Shown: positions 1 through 5,419 of the stretch, in pieces
Layout: every line of letters starts with the position of its first letter
How positions within the stretch are numbered: the first letter of the stretch is position 1
Assembly (NCBI GenBank): GCA_031255615.1
Contig: JAIRSD010000081.1
Coordinates: 1-8,628, forward strand
Length of the DNA stretch: 8,628 nt
Origin: Treponema sp.
GTDB taxonomy: Bacteria; Spirochaetota; Spirochaetia; Treponematales; Breznakiellaceae
Direction of reading: 5' to 3'
Position numbers and translations under genes: made by a program
The notes under the pieces: model-generated
Told to the model about the DNA's origin: nothing
Database searches by the model: none
What the model saw: only the letters and a program-made list of their open reading frames with translations

Positions 1-240
1 AGGCCCGCCCTGGAACTTACCATGACCGACAGCCGGCATATCCCCAACTGGCGGGAGCGGGATTACCGGGAGGTGAAGCCCCGGCGGGTCCTGGACTACG
101 CCACCACCTACAACAACAACGGAAACAATGTGGACCCGGAACAGGAGCTTATGGGGGCTCTGGAGAATCAGATGACCTATACACTCCTGGCCCAGGCCGC
201 CGCCTTTGAGTTTGGCCAGGTCAGCCGGGCGCTGCGTTAA
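1..240 (+). CDS. flgB: FlgB, flagellar proximal rod protein (C-terminal part, cut by window edge)
   Basis: This is the C-terminal 79 residues of FlgB, one of the proximal rod proteins that build the driveshaft between the MS ring and the hook. The reading frame is open from base 1, so the true start lies upstream; the first in-window ATG at 22 is internal. Visible hallmarks are the LxLTxTxxxHI segment (codons 10-42), typical of FlgB before its variable middle, then NGNNVDPEQEL and a C-terminal amphipathic helix (NQMTYTLLAQAAAFEFGQV) that packs as the D0 coiled coil of rod proteins. The stop is TAA at 238-240, and flgC follows after a 31-base gap. The match to FlgB and the flgC-fliE context make the call secure. 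Only the missing N-terminus is unknown. Confidence 0.95.
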   Translation, partial: RPALELTMTDSRHIPNWRERDYREVKPRRVLDYATTYNNNGNNVDPEQELMGALENQMTYTLLAQAAAFEFGQVSRALR

Positions 241-271
241 GGCCGCCGTCCGCGCATAGAGGAGAGCCGTA

Positions 272-733
272 ATGGGAATTTTTAGTTCGATTAGTATTGC
301 CGCCACCGGTATGAGCGCCGAGCGGCTTCGCCATGATGTGATTTCGGATAATATCGCCAACGTGTCCACTACCCGCACGAGCGAAGGGGGGCCTTTCCGC
401 CGGAGCAGGGTGATCATGCGGCCGGTGGCCGAAGGTCCCTACTGGCGTTCCCCTTTTCTCCCCGATTCTCTGGATAACGGCAAGGGGAAAGGGGTGCGGG
501 TCCTGGAGGTGCAGAAGGATTACGCCGCGGAAAATAAGCTGGTCTACGATCCTACCCACCCGGACGCCATTAAGTCCGGGCCCCGGGAAGGCTATGTGGA
601 GATGCCGAACGTAGATATTGTTACCGAGATGGTTGACCTTATCGCCGCCAGCCGGGCCTATGAGGCGAACGCGGCAATCATTGACGGGTCCAAGTCCATG
701 TTCCAGCGGGCCCTGGAAATCGGAACAAGGTAA
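272..733 (+). CDS. flgC: FlgC, flagellar proximal rod protein
   Basis: FlgC (153 residues, a normal length for the family) forms the proximal rod together with FlgB and FlgF and is exported by the flagellar type III apparatus. The N-terminus (residues 1-36) carries the rod/hook signature ISIAATGMSAERLRHDVISDNIANVSTTR, seen here with two internal variations but with the central DNIAN motif intact. The middle region (about 40-110) is the variable domain. The C-terminus (about 115-153) holds the second conserved helix, with VDIVTEMVDLIAASRAYEAN and MFQRALEIG. The ATG at 272 is preceded by GAGGAG at 259-264 with 7-base spacing. The gene sits between flgB and fliE as in other treponemes and is probably cotranscribed with them. 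No irregularity was seen. Confidence 0.97.
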   Translation: MGIFSSISIAATGMSAERLRHDVISDNIANVSTTRTSEGGPFRRSRVIMRPVAEGPYWRSPFLPDSLDNGKGKGVRVLEVQKDYAAENKLVYDPTHPDAIKSGPREGYVEMPNVDIVTEMVDLIAASRAYEANAAIIDGSKSMFQRALEIGTR

Positions 734-753
734 GTAAATAAGAGGAGGGGATT

Positions 754-1167
754 ATGGACATAGCGAATACCGGGACGGTAAACACCGGATGGTACGATGC
801 CGCCGCCGGCGCCCTGCGGATGAAGACGACCCATCCGAAACATTTGCAGGCCGATTCTTATACCAGGGCCGGAGGCTTTACCGGTCCCGCGGGGCAAAGC
901 ATCCTTGATCTTGAGAAGGTTACCGGCGCCGGGGCGGTAACCCGGGCGGGAACCTTTGAGGAGGCCATGCTTTTGGCGTTGGATCAGGTTTCCGCCGCGG
1001 ATACCTTCGCCGCGGATCTGGCCCAGCGGGCGATCACCGAACCTGATACGGTGGATATCCACGATTTAACCATTGCCCAGGCCAAGGCCGGTATGTCCCT
1101 GGATATTACCAGGAACATACTCAGCCGCCTGGTTCAGGGCTGGAGGGACATCATCAATACAAGATAG
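754..1167 (+). CDS. fliE: FliE, rod/MS-ring junction protein
   Basis: FliE is the adaptor that seats the proximal rod on the FliF MS ring and is needed early for export of rod subunits. The C-terminal half is characteristic: the TFEEAMLLALDQVSAADTFA helix (about residues 67-86), then VDIHDLTIAQAKAGMSLDIT and RLVQGWRDII at the end. At 137 residues it is longer than the usual enterobacterial form of a little over 100; the extra length is N-terminal (about residues 1-60, Gly/Ala/Thr-rich). That region contains LRMKTTHPKHL, which resembles the LxLTxTxxxHI segment of FlgB. The ATG at 754 has a very strong AGGAGG at 743-748 with 5-base spacing. It lies 20 bases after flgC and 50 bases before fliF. 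Confidence 0.95.
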   Translation: MDIANTGTVNTGWYDAAAGALRMKTTHPKHLQADSYTRAGGFTGPAGQSILDLEKVTGAGAVTRAGTFEEAMLLALDQVSAADTFAADLAQRAITEPDTVDIHDLTIAQAKAGMSLDITRNILSRLVQGWRDIINTR

Positions 1168-1217
1168 TGACGGGTGAATAGCGGGATTCCGCTGCTTGCT
1201 TTACGAGGGGGGGGAAT

Positions 1218-2921
1218 ATGGATTGGTTAAAAAAATTGTTTGCCCAAATTCAAGGGCTCTGGGCCAAGTGGTCCCTGGTTCAGCGGATCATCCTGGGGGT
1301 CATTGTATTGGCGGTGGTTGGGGGGCTTGCCGCCCTCTTTTCGTTTTCTTCGGTTCCTACGCTGGTGCCGGTTATTGACGTACCCATTCAGGATGAGCTG
1401 GCCCGGGACCGGATTATTACCCGAATCAATGAGGAGGGAATCCGGGCGGAGGTATCCCCTGCCGGGATAATCCAGGTTATTGATGAGCCCACCGCCCGGC
1501 GGCTCCGCTCCCTCCTTATCCGGGAGGATCTTATCCCCATGGGCACCGATCCCTGGGCGATTTTCGATCAGAATCGCTGGACAATCACCGATTTTGAGCG
1601 GAACGTCAATTTCCGCCGGGCCCAGACCAGGATGGTTACCGACCATATCAAAGCGCTGGATGAGGTGGACGACGCCAATGTGACGGTGGTGTTCCCGGAG
1701 CGGACTCTGTTCCGTTCCGAGCAGAATCCCACTACCGCCAGCGTAATCATCACCCCCCGACCGGGAAGCGATATTACCACTAACCGGAAGAAGATCGAAG
1801 GGATACAGAAGCTGCTCCGTTTCGCCATTGAAGGGCTGGCGGATACCAATATCGTGATCACCGATCAGGCGGGGAATGTGCTTAACGATTTTGAGAACAT
1901 GGCCGCCGCGGACCGGCTTGTTCTGATTGAGCGGGAAGCCAAACTCATTCAAACCCTGGAGGCTAAATACCGGGCCCAGGTTCTCGGCGCTTTGCAGAAA
2001 ACCTTTGGGGACGACCGAGTCCGGGATCTTAATATTAAGATCGATATGGATATGTCCCGGAAAAGCATTGAACGGGAAGAGTACTCCCCTATTGTAAAGA
2101 ATCCCCGGACTCCGGGGCTGCCCTACGACGATTCGGTCCGGGTTGATTCCTTTACCCTCTCGGAAACCGTGTCCGATACTACCTGGGAGGGAACCGGCTT
2201 TAATCCTGAAGGCCCCGCCGGGGTGGAAGGTCAGACTCCCCCGGCTTTCAAGGATATGTCGAATCTCTTCGGCAAAATGTCCCAGCAGACCAGGACCCAC
2301 AACGAGGTGGTGAACAGCGAAAAGTCCCAGGAGGAACGGAGCCCCCAGATTGACCGGGTTACCGTATCGGTTAATATTGACGGCCAGTGGAAATGGAAGC
2401 GGGATGAAAAAAAGAATCCGGTGATAACCGACGATGGTTCCATTGAGCGGGAGTATACTCCCGTACCGCCGGAACAGATTCGTTCCGCCCAGCTCCTGGT
2501 TCAGGACGCGGTGGGTTACAACGCGGGCCGGGGGGATTCGGTAACGGTGCAGAACATTCCCTTTGACCGGACCGCCCAGTTTAAAGAAGAAGACTCCGCC
2601 TATTTCAGGCAGAAACAGCTTCAGACCACATTGCTGATATTCCTTATCGGCGTGGTTGTCCTCCTGATCTCCTTTATTATTTTCCGGGCCGTTAGCAGGG
2701 AACTGGAACGGCGGCGGAGGCTGGCGGAAGATGAACGGGCCCGGCGGGAACAGGCGATTCGGGAAAGCGCCATTGCCCAGGCGGAAGAGGAAGGGCTGGA
2801 TGTATCCATCTCGGTGGAAGAACGGGCCCGGTTGGAACTACAGGAGAACGTGGCCAACATGGCCAGGGAACATCCGGAAGACGTGGCCCAGCTTATCAGA
2901 ACCTGGCTCTTGGAGGAATAG
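1218..2921 (+). CDS. fliF: FliF, flagellar MS-ring protein
   Basis: FliF (567 residues, family-typical length) assembles in the inner membrane as the MS ring that houses the export gate and carries the rotor. The first membrane helix lies at about residues 21-43 (IILGVIVLAVVGGLAALFSF) and the second at about 470-490 (TLLIFLIGVVVLLISFIIF). Between them are the periplasmic ring-building modules, with motifs such as DEVDDANVTVVFPERTLF (about 148-165) and SVIITPRPG (175-183). The charged cytoplasmic tail ends with NVANMAREHPEDVAQLIRTW (544-563), the helix pair that binds the N-terminal domain of FliG, encoded next door. The ATG at 1218 follows a G-rich GAGGGGGGG ribosome site (1205-1213); the ATG at 1196 is in another frame. 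The stop codon is separated from the fliG ATG by only 3 bases. Confidence 0.98.
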   Translation: MDWLKKLFAQIQGLWAKWSLVQRIILGVIVLAVVGGLAALFSFSSVPTLVPVIDVPIQDELARDRIITRINEEGIRAEVSPAGIIQVIDEPTARRLRSLLIREDLIPMGTDPWAIFDQNRWTITDFERNVNFRRAQTRMVTDHIKALDEVDDANVTVVFPERTLFRSEQNPTTASVIITPRPGSDITTNRKKIEGIQKLLRFAIEGLADTNIVITDQAGNVLNDFENMAAADRLVLIEREAKLIQTLEAKYRAQVLGALQKTFGDDRVRDLNIKIDMDMSRKSIEREEYSPIVKNPRTPGLPYDDSVRVDSFTLSETVSDTTWEGTGFNPEGPAGVEGQTPPAFKDMSNLFGKMSQQTRTHNEVVNSEKSQEERSPQIDRVTVSVNIDGQWKWKRDEKKNPVITDDGSIEREYTPVPPEQIRSAQLLVQDAVGYNAGRGDSVTVQNIPFDRTAQFKEEDSAYFRQKQLQTTLLIFLIGVVVLLISFIIFRAVSRELERRRRLAEDERARREQAIRESAIAQAEEEGLDVSISVEERARLELQENVANMAREHPEDVAQLIRTWLLEE

Positions 2922-2924
2922 AAG

Positions 2925-3995
2925 ATGGCAAAGGCAGCGACGGCTTCCGGCGGGGCGGCAAACGCAACCGCCGCGGGGGGAAAGAAAAAGGGCGGCAAAG
3001 AATTCAACGGCCGGCAAAAGGCCGCCATATTCCTTGTGTCCATCGGTTCGGAAATCTCCGCGGAGGTTTTCAAATACCTGCGGGAGGATGAGATAGAGAC
3101 CCTGACCTTCGAGATCGCCCGGATGGAGACCATTGAGCCCGATCAAAAGGACGCGATCCTCCAGGAATTCCAGGAACTGATGATGGCCAACCAGTTCATC
3201 ACCACCGGCGGCATCGACTACGCCAGGGAACTATTGGAGAAATCCCTGGGAAGTCAAAAGGCCATTGATATCATCAACCGGCTTACCTCAAGCCTCCAGG
3301 TTAGGCCTTTTGACTTTATCCGCCGCACCGATCCGGCCCATCTTCTAAACTTTATTCAGCAGGAGCATCCCCAGACCATCGCCTTGATTCTGGCGTACCT
3401 GGAACCCAACAAGGCCAGCGTGATTTTGCAGAATCTTCCCAACGACGTGCAAAGCGACGTGTCCCGTCGAATCGCCACCATGGACCGTACCAGCCCGGAG
3501 GTGCTGCGGGAGGTTGAACGGGTTCTGGAGAAGAAACTTTCCACCCTTTCCAGCGAGGATTACACCACCGCCGGCGGCGTTGACAGTATCGTGGAGATCC
3601 TTAACCTGGTAGACCGGGCGTCGGAAAAACAGATCATTGAGGCCCTGGAAGACGAGGACCCGGAACTGGCGGAGGAGATCAAGAAACGGATGTTCGTCTT
3701 CGAGGATATCGTCATGCTGGACGACCGGGCTATTCAGAAGGTCCTGCGGGAGGTGGACTCCCAGGAACTTGCCAAGGCCCTTAAATCGGTGGATACCGAG
3801 GTGCAGGACAAGATCTTCCGCAATATGTCCAAACGCGCCGCGGGGATGCTGAAGGAAGACATGGAGTATATGGGGCCGGTCCGCCTGAAGGATGTGGAGG
3901 AGGCCCAGCAAAAAATTGTCTCCATCATCCGGCACCTGGAGGATACCGGGGAAATCGTGGTCGCCCGGGCCGGCGAAGACGAATTGGTTGTCTAG
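2925..3995 (+). CDS. fliG: FliG, flagellar motor switch/rotor protein (FliG2-type by context)
   Basis: FliG is the rotor protein on the cytoplasmic face of the MS ring; it binds FliF, FliM and the stator MotA to generate torque. Of its 356 residues, 1-26 are an Ala/Gly/Lys-rich extension absent from the E. coli protein. The FliF-binding N domain starts near residue 28 (GRQKAAIFLVSIG). The middle domain has the EHPQ motif at 147-150, and the C-terminal domain has MFVFEDIVMLDDR (256-268) and the charged torque helix LREVDSQELAKALK (274-287). Treponemes carry two FliG paralogues; the one inside the flgB-fliI operon is FliG2, the motor-competent one, and the intact charged helix agrees with that. 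The ribosome site GGAGG (2912-2916) lies inside the end of fliF. Translation ends at two tandem TAG stops (3993-3998). Confidence 0.98.
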   Translation: MAKAATASGGAANATAAGGKKKGGKEFNGRQKAAIFLVSIGSEISAEVFKYLREDEIETLTFEIARMETIEPDQKDAILQEFQELMMANQFITTGGIDYARELLEKSLGSQKAIDIINRLTSSLQVRPFDFIRRTDPAHLLNFIQQEHPQTIALILAYLEPNKASVILQNLPNDVQSDVSRRIATMDRTSPEVLREVERVLEKKLSTLSSEDYTTAGGVDSIVEILNLVDRASEKQIIEALEDEDPELAEEIKKRMFVFEDIVMLDDRAIQKVLREVDSQELAKALKSVDTEVQDKIFRNMSKRAAGMLKEDMEYMGPVRLKDVEEAQQKIVSIIRHLEDTGEIVVARAGEDELVV

Positions 3996-4063
3996 TAGTC
4001 TGTGCGGGGAGTCGGTAATTCCAGGTTTAGAAAACGCTGAATATCGAATGTATGTTGGGCGCA

Positions 4064-4098
4064 TTTTTTGCGGCCCGCCGCAGGCGGGCCGCAAAAAA
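4064..4098. repeat. Perfect 16-bp inverted repeat, 3-base loop
   Basis: The left arm TTTTTTGCGGCCCGCC (4064-4079) and right arm GGCGGGCCGCAAAAAA (4083-4098) are exact reverse complements around the loop GCA. The T-run is on the 5' side and the A-run on the 3' side, so on either strand the transcript reads U6-stem-A6. That is the reverse of the layout of an intrinsic terminator, and the U and A runs would pair to lengthen the stem. It is the longest hairpin in the window. Confidence 0.92.
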
Positions 4099-4107
4099 CC
4101 AGGCTAT

Positions 4108-4152
4108 CCGCTCCAATTCCCCGCCCCCTCCGGGGGCGGGGAATTCCGCTCC
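4108..4152. repeat. Perfect 14-bp inverted repeat bounded by 7-bp direct repeats
   Basis: The arms AATTCCCCGCCCCC (4115-4128) and GGGGGCGGGGAATT (4132-4145) pair perfectly around a 3-base loop (TCC). The palindrome is abutted exactly on both sides by the same 7 bases, CCGCTCC (4108-4114 and 4146-4152). Direct repeats that touch both ends of a palindrome look like a target-site duplication of a miniature palindromic element, but 7 bases could also arise by chance or by slippage in this GC-rich stretch. Confidence 0.85.
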
Positions 4153-4167
4153 TATCCTTTGCGCGGT

Positions 4168-4199
4168 CCGCGAAAACGGCGTCCCTGCCGTTTTCGCGG
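4168..4199. repeat. Perfect 13-bp inverted repeat, 6-base loop
   Basis: The arms CCGCGAAAACGGC (4168-4180) and GCCGTTTTCGCGG (4187-4199) are exact reverse complements around the loop GTCCCT. There is no T-run after the stem on either strand. The core GCGAAAAC/GTTTTCGC recurs once more downstream at 4275-4282, so an alternative long-range pairing is possible. Confidence 0.9.
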
Positions 4200-4208
4200 G
4201 TTCGCCGG

Positions 4209-4229
4209 TTTTGGCGCTTCCCGCCAAAA
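4209..4229. repeat. Inverted repeat, 8-bp stem, 5-base loop
   Basis: The arms TTTTGGCG (4209-4216) and CGCCAAAA (4222-4229) pair perfectly around CTTCC; two G-T wobble pairs could extend the stem outward. As with the first hairpin, the T-run precedes and the A-run follows, so it does not look like a terminator. Confidence 0.8.
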
Positions 4230-4251
4230 TTCAGGGACCCATCCGCGGCCT

Positions 4252-4273
4252 GCGCCGGCCTCCGTGCCGGCGC
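4252..4273. repeat. Inverted repeat, 8-bp GC stem, 6-base loop
   Basis: The arms GCGCCGGC (4252-4259) and GCCGGCGC (4266-4273) pair perfectly around CTCCGT. The stem can extend outward through a T-G wobble (4251/4274) and a C-G pair (4250/4275). Each arm is itself nearly self-complementary, as expected for GC-only sequence, so this hairpin is less certain than the longer ones. Confidence 0.72.
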
Positions 4274-4287
4274 GGTTTTCGCTTTTC

Positions 4288-4306
4288 CCCGCTGTTTTGG
4301 AGCGGG
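4288..4306. repeat. Short 6-bp inverted repeat (weak)
   Basis: The arms CCCGCT (4288-4293) and AGCGGG (4301-4306) pair around a 7-base loop (GTTTTGG). Alone this would be unremarkable; it is listed because it falls in series with the stronger hairpins on both sides. Confidence 0.5.
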
Positions 4307-4330
4307 CTGCGGGCAGGGGCGGTATTCATG

Positions 4331-4357
4331 CCCCGGCGTACCCCCGGTATGCCGGGG
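4331..4357. repeat. 12-bp inverted repeat with one wobble pair, 3-base loop
   Basis: The arms CCCCGGCGTACC (4331-4342) and GGTATGCCGGGG (4346-4357) pair at 11 Watson-Crick positions plus one G-T wobble (4338/4350), around the loop CCC. It is the last strong hairpin of the island and ends 58 bases before the fliH start codon, leaving that ribosome site free. Confidence 0.85.
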
Positions 4358-4402
4358 ATTCCCGGCGCGAAACGGACCGGGAGCACACTGAGAATTGCCG
4401 GC

Positions 4403-4408
4403 GAGGAG
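4403..4408 (+). promoter_or_regulatory. Ribosome binding site that fixes the fliH GTG start
   Basis: GAGGAG lies 6 bases before the GTG at 4415. An in-frame TAG at 4409-4411 rules out any start further upstream, and the next in-frame ATG would remove almost the first 100 residues, so GTG is the best start. Confidence 0.8.
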
Positions 4409-4414
4409 TAGGGA

Positions 4415-5413
4415 GTGGCAAAAGCGGTTTTTAGGGCAAACGAGATAACCCTCAGCGGTTCCAGGATCGTGTTGGCCCCCCCCACCTCATTCGAGGAACT
4501 GGCCTACCTTGCCCCCCGGGAAGACCCGGTGGAGGCCGTGGAACCCGTTGAGCTTTACACCGGCCCCACGGCGGAGGATCTCAAACGGGAAGCCGAAGCC
4601 TTTAAGTCCCAATGGGCCCTGGAACGGGAGGCCCTCATCGAAAGCGCCAACACTGAGGCCGAGCGGATCATCACCGAGGCCCGTGAGAAGGCGGCGGCGG
4701 AGATGGACCTGAAGATTCGGGAAGGGGAGGATCTTAAAAACGCGGCGGCGGCGGAAGCGGAGCGGATGACGGCGGAAGCCGGGGAGCGGATTCAGAAACT
4801 TGAAGCGGAATCCCATCTGACCCTGGAGGATGAAAAACGGGAAGCCCTGGAGGAGGGGCGGAAAGCGGGCTATGAAGAAGGCTATGCCCAGGGTAAGGCG
4901 GAGGTCGAGCGGCTTGTCCAGCGGACCCAGGCGGTCCTTGAGCGGGCCCAGGATAAACGGGGGGAAATTCTTACGGAGGCAGAACAGGAGATTGTTGATC
5001 TGGTTCTCCTTTTGACCCGTAAGGTGGTAAAGACTATTACCGAAAGCCAGCGGAACGTGATCCTTCAGAACGTGATCCAGGCCCTGCGGAAGGTGAGGGC
5101 CCGGGGGAATGTGATCATCCGGGTAAACATAGCGGATCTTAAGCTGACGACAGAACATACCAGGGATTTTATCCAGATGATGGAAGGAACGGGTATCCAG
5201 GTAGTGGAAGATTCCACCGTGGGTCCCGGCGGCTGCGTCATCGAAACCGACTTTGGGGAGATCGACGCCCGGATCTCCAGCCAACTGGCGGAAATGGAGG
5301 CGAAGATTTTAGAAATGTCCCCCATTAAAACTAAACCGAAATCCTCCTCCAGCGCCCGGACCAAAGCCGCCGCCCCCGGAGCTGCGGGATCGCCGGCTGC
5401 CGAAGGGGTCTAG
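4415..5413 (+). CDS. fliH: FliH, negative regulator/stator of the flagellar export ATPase
   Basis: FliH dimers bind the FliI ATPase, restrain it and tether it to the C-ring at the export gate. Of 332 residues, about 52-200 are a highly charged coiled coil rich in Glu/Ala/Arg. Residues 148-160 carry the FliH glycine series GxxxGxxxGxxxG (G148, G152, G156, G160). The conserved C-terminal domain spans about 185-300, with IVDLVLLLTRKVV, VIIRVNIADL and DSTVGPGGCVIETDFGEIDA, which resembles the peripheral stalk delta subunit of F-ATPases. Residues 305-332 are a low-complexity Lys/Ser/Ala/Pro tail. Similar blocks EAERIITEARE (81-91) and EAERMTAEAGE (114-124) sit 33 residues apart, consistent with a hendecad coiled coil. 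It starts at GTG and is followed by fliI after 6 bases. It is the first gene after the hairpin island. Confidence 0.93.
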   Translation: MAKAVFRANEITLSGSRIVLAPPTSFEELAYLAPREDPVEAVEPVELYTGPTAEDLKREAEAFKSQWALEREALIESANTEAERIITEAREKAAAEMDLKIREGEDLKNAAAAEAERMTAEAGERIQKLEAESHLTLEDEKREALEEGRKAGYEEGYAQGKAEVERLVQRTQAVLERAQDKRGEILTEAEQEIVDLVLLLTRKVVKTITESQRNVILQNVIQALRKVRARGNVIIRVNIADLKLTTEHTRDFIQMMEGTGIQVVEDSTVGPGGCVIETDFGEIDARISSQLAEMEAKILEMSPIKTKPKSSSSARTKAAAPGAAGSPAAEGV

Positions 5414-5419
5414 CCCGCT

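Larger units (their letters stand above)
3996..4414. other. Gene-free gap between fliG and fliH: island of tandem hairpins
   Basis: These 419 bases separate two genes that are otherwise part of a tightly packed operon. The first ~65 bases (to about 4060) are relatively A/T-rich and show no clear structure. From 4064 to about 4357 the sequence is a string of inverted repeats, each of different sequence: 4064-4098, 4115-4145, 4168-4199, 4209-4229, 4252-4273, 4288-4306 (weak) and 4331-4357. The octamer GTTTTCGC occurs at 4190-4197 and 4275-4282, with its complement at 4170-4177. Several frames stay open here, but none has a ribosome site or a recognisable protein. None of the hairpins is followed by a T-run on the + strand. 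The island looks like a palindromic repeat cluster; its origin and role are not known from the sequence. Confidence 0.85.

Noticed and set aside
22..240. Treating 22-240 as a complete small gene
   Set aside because: The frame is open to base 1 and the sequence before the ATG continues the FlgB pattern, so this is the tail of a longer gene.
1196..1378. Alternative start at 1196 before fliF
   Set aside because: It is in a different frame from fliF and ends at 1378; the ATG at 1218 has the G-rich ribosome site and gives the proper FliF N-terminus.
1227..2300. Long antisense open frame of 357 codons opposite fliF
   Set aside because: It is a shadow of the fliF coding bias on the opposite strand in GC-rich DNA; no recognisable protein features, while the + strand protein is unmistakably FliF.
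4026..4056. Possible promoter for fliH (TTAGAA and TATGTT about 18 bases apart)
   Set aside because: The match to a sigma-70 promoter is poor, it lies more than 350 bases before fliH with hairpins in between, and such boxes are expected by chance in this A/T-richer stretch.
4064..4098. Rho-independent terminator after fliG
   Set aside because: The stem is long and GC-rich but lacks a T-run downstream on either strand; the A-run follows the stem and the T-run precedes it.
4052..4411. Open reading frame of 119 codons (and others in overlapping frames) across the fliG-fliH gap
   Set aside because: The frame is built from the hairpin series, has no ribosome site at its start, shows Pro/Arg/Ala-rich composition expected from GC-rich palindromes, and other frames on both strands are equally open there.
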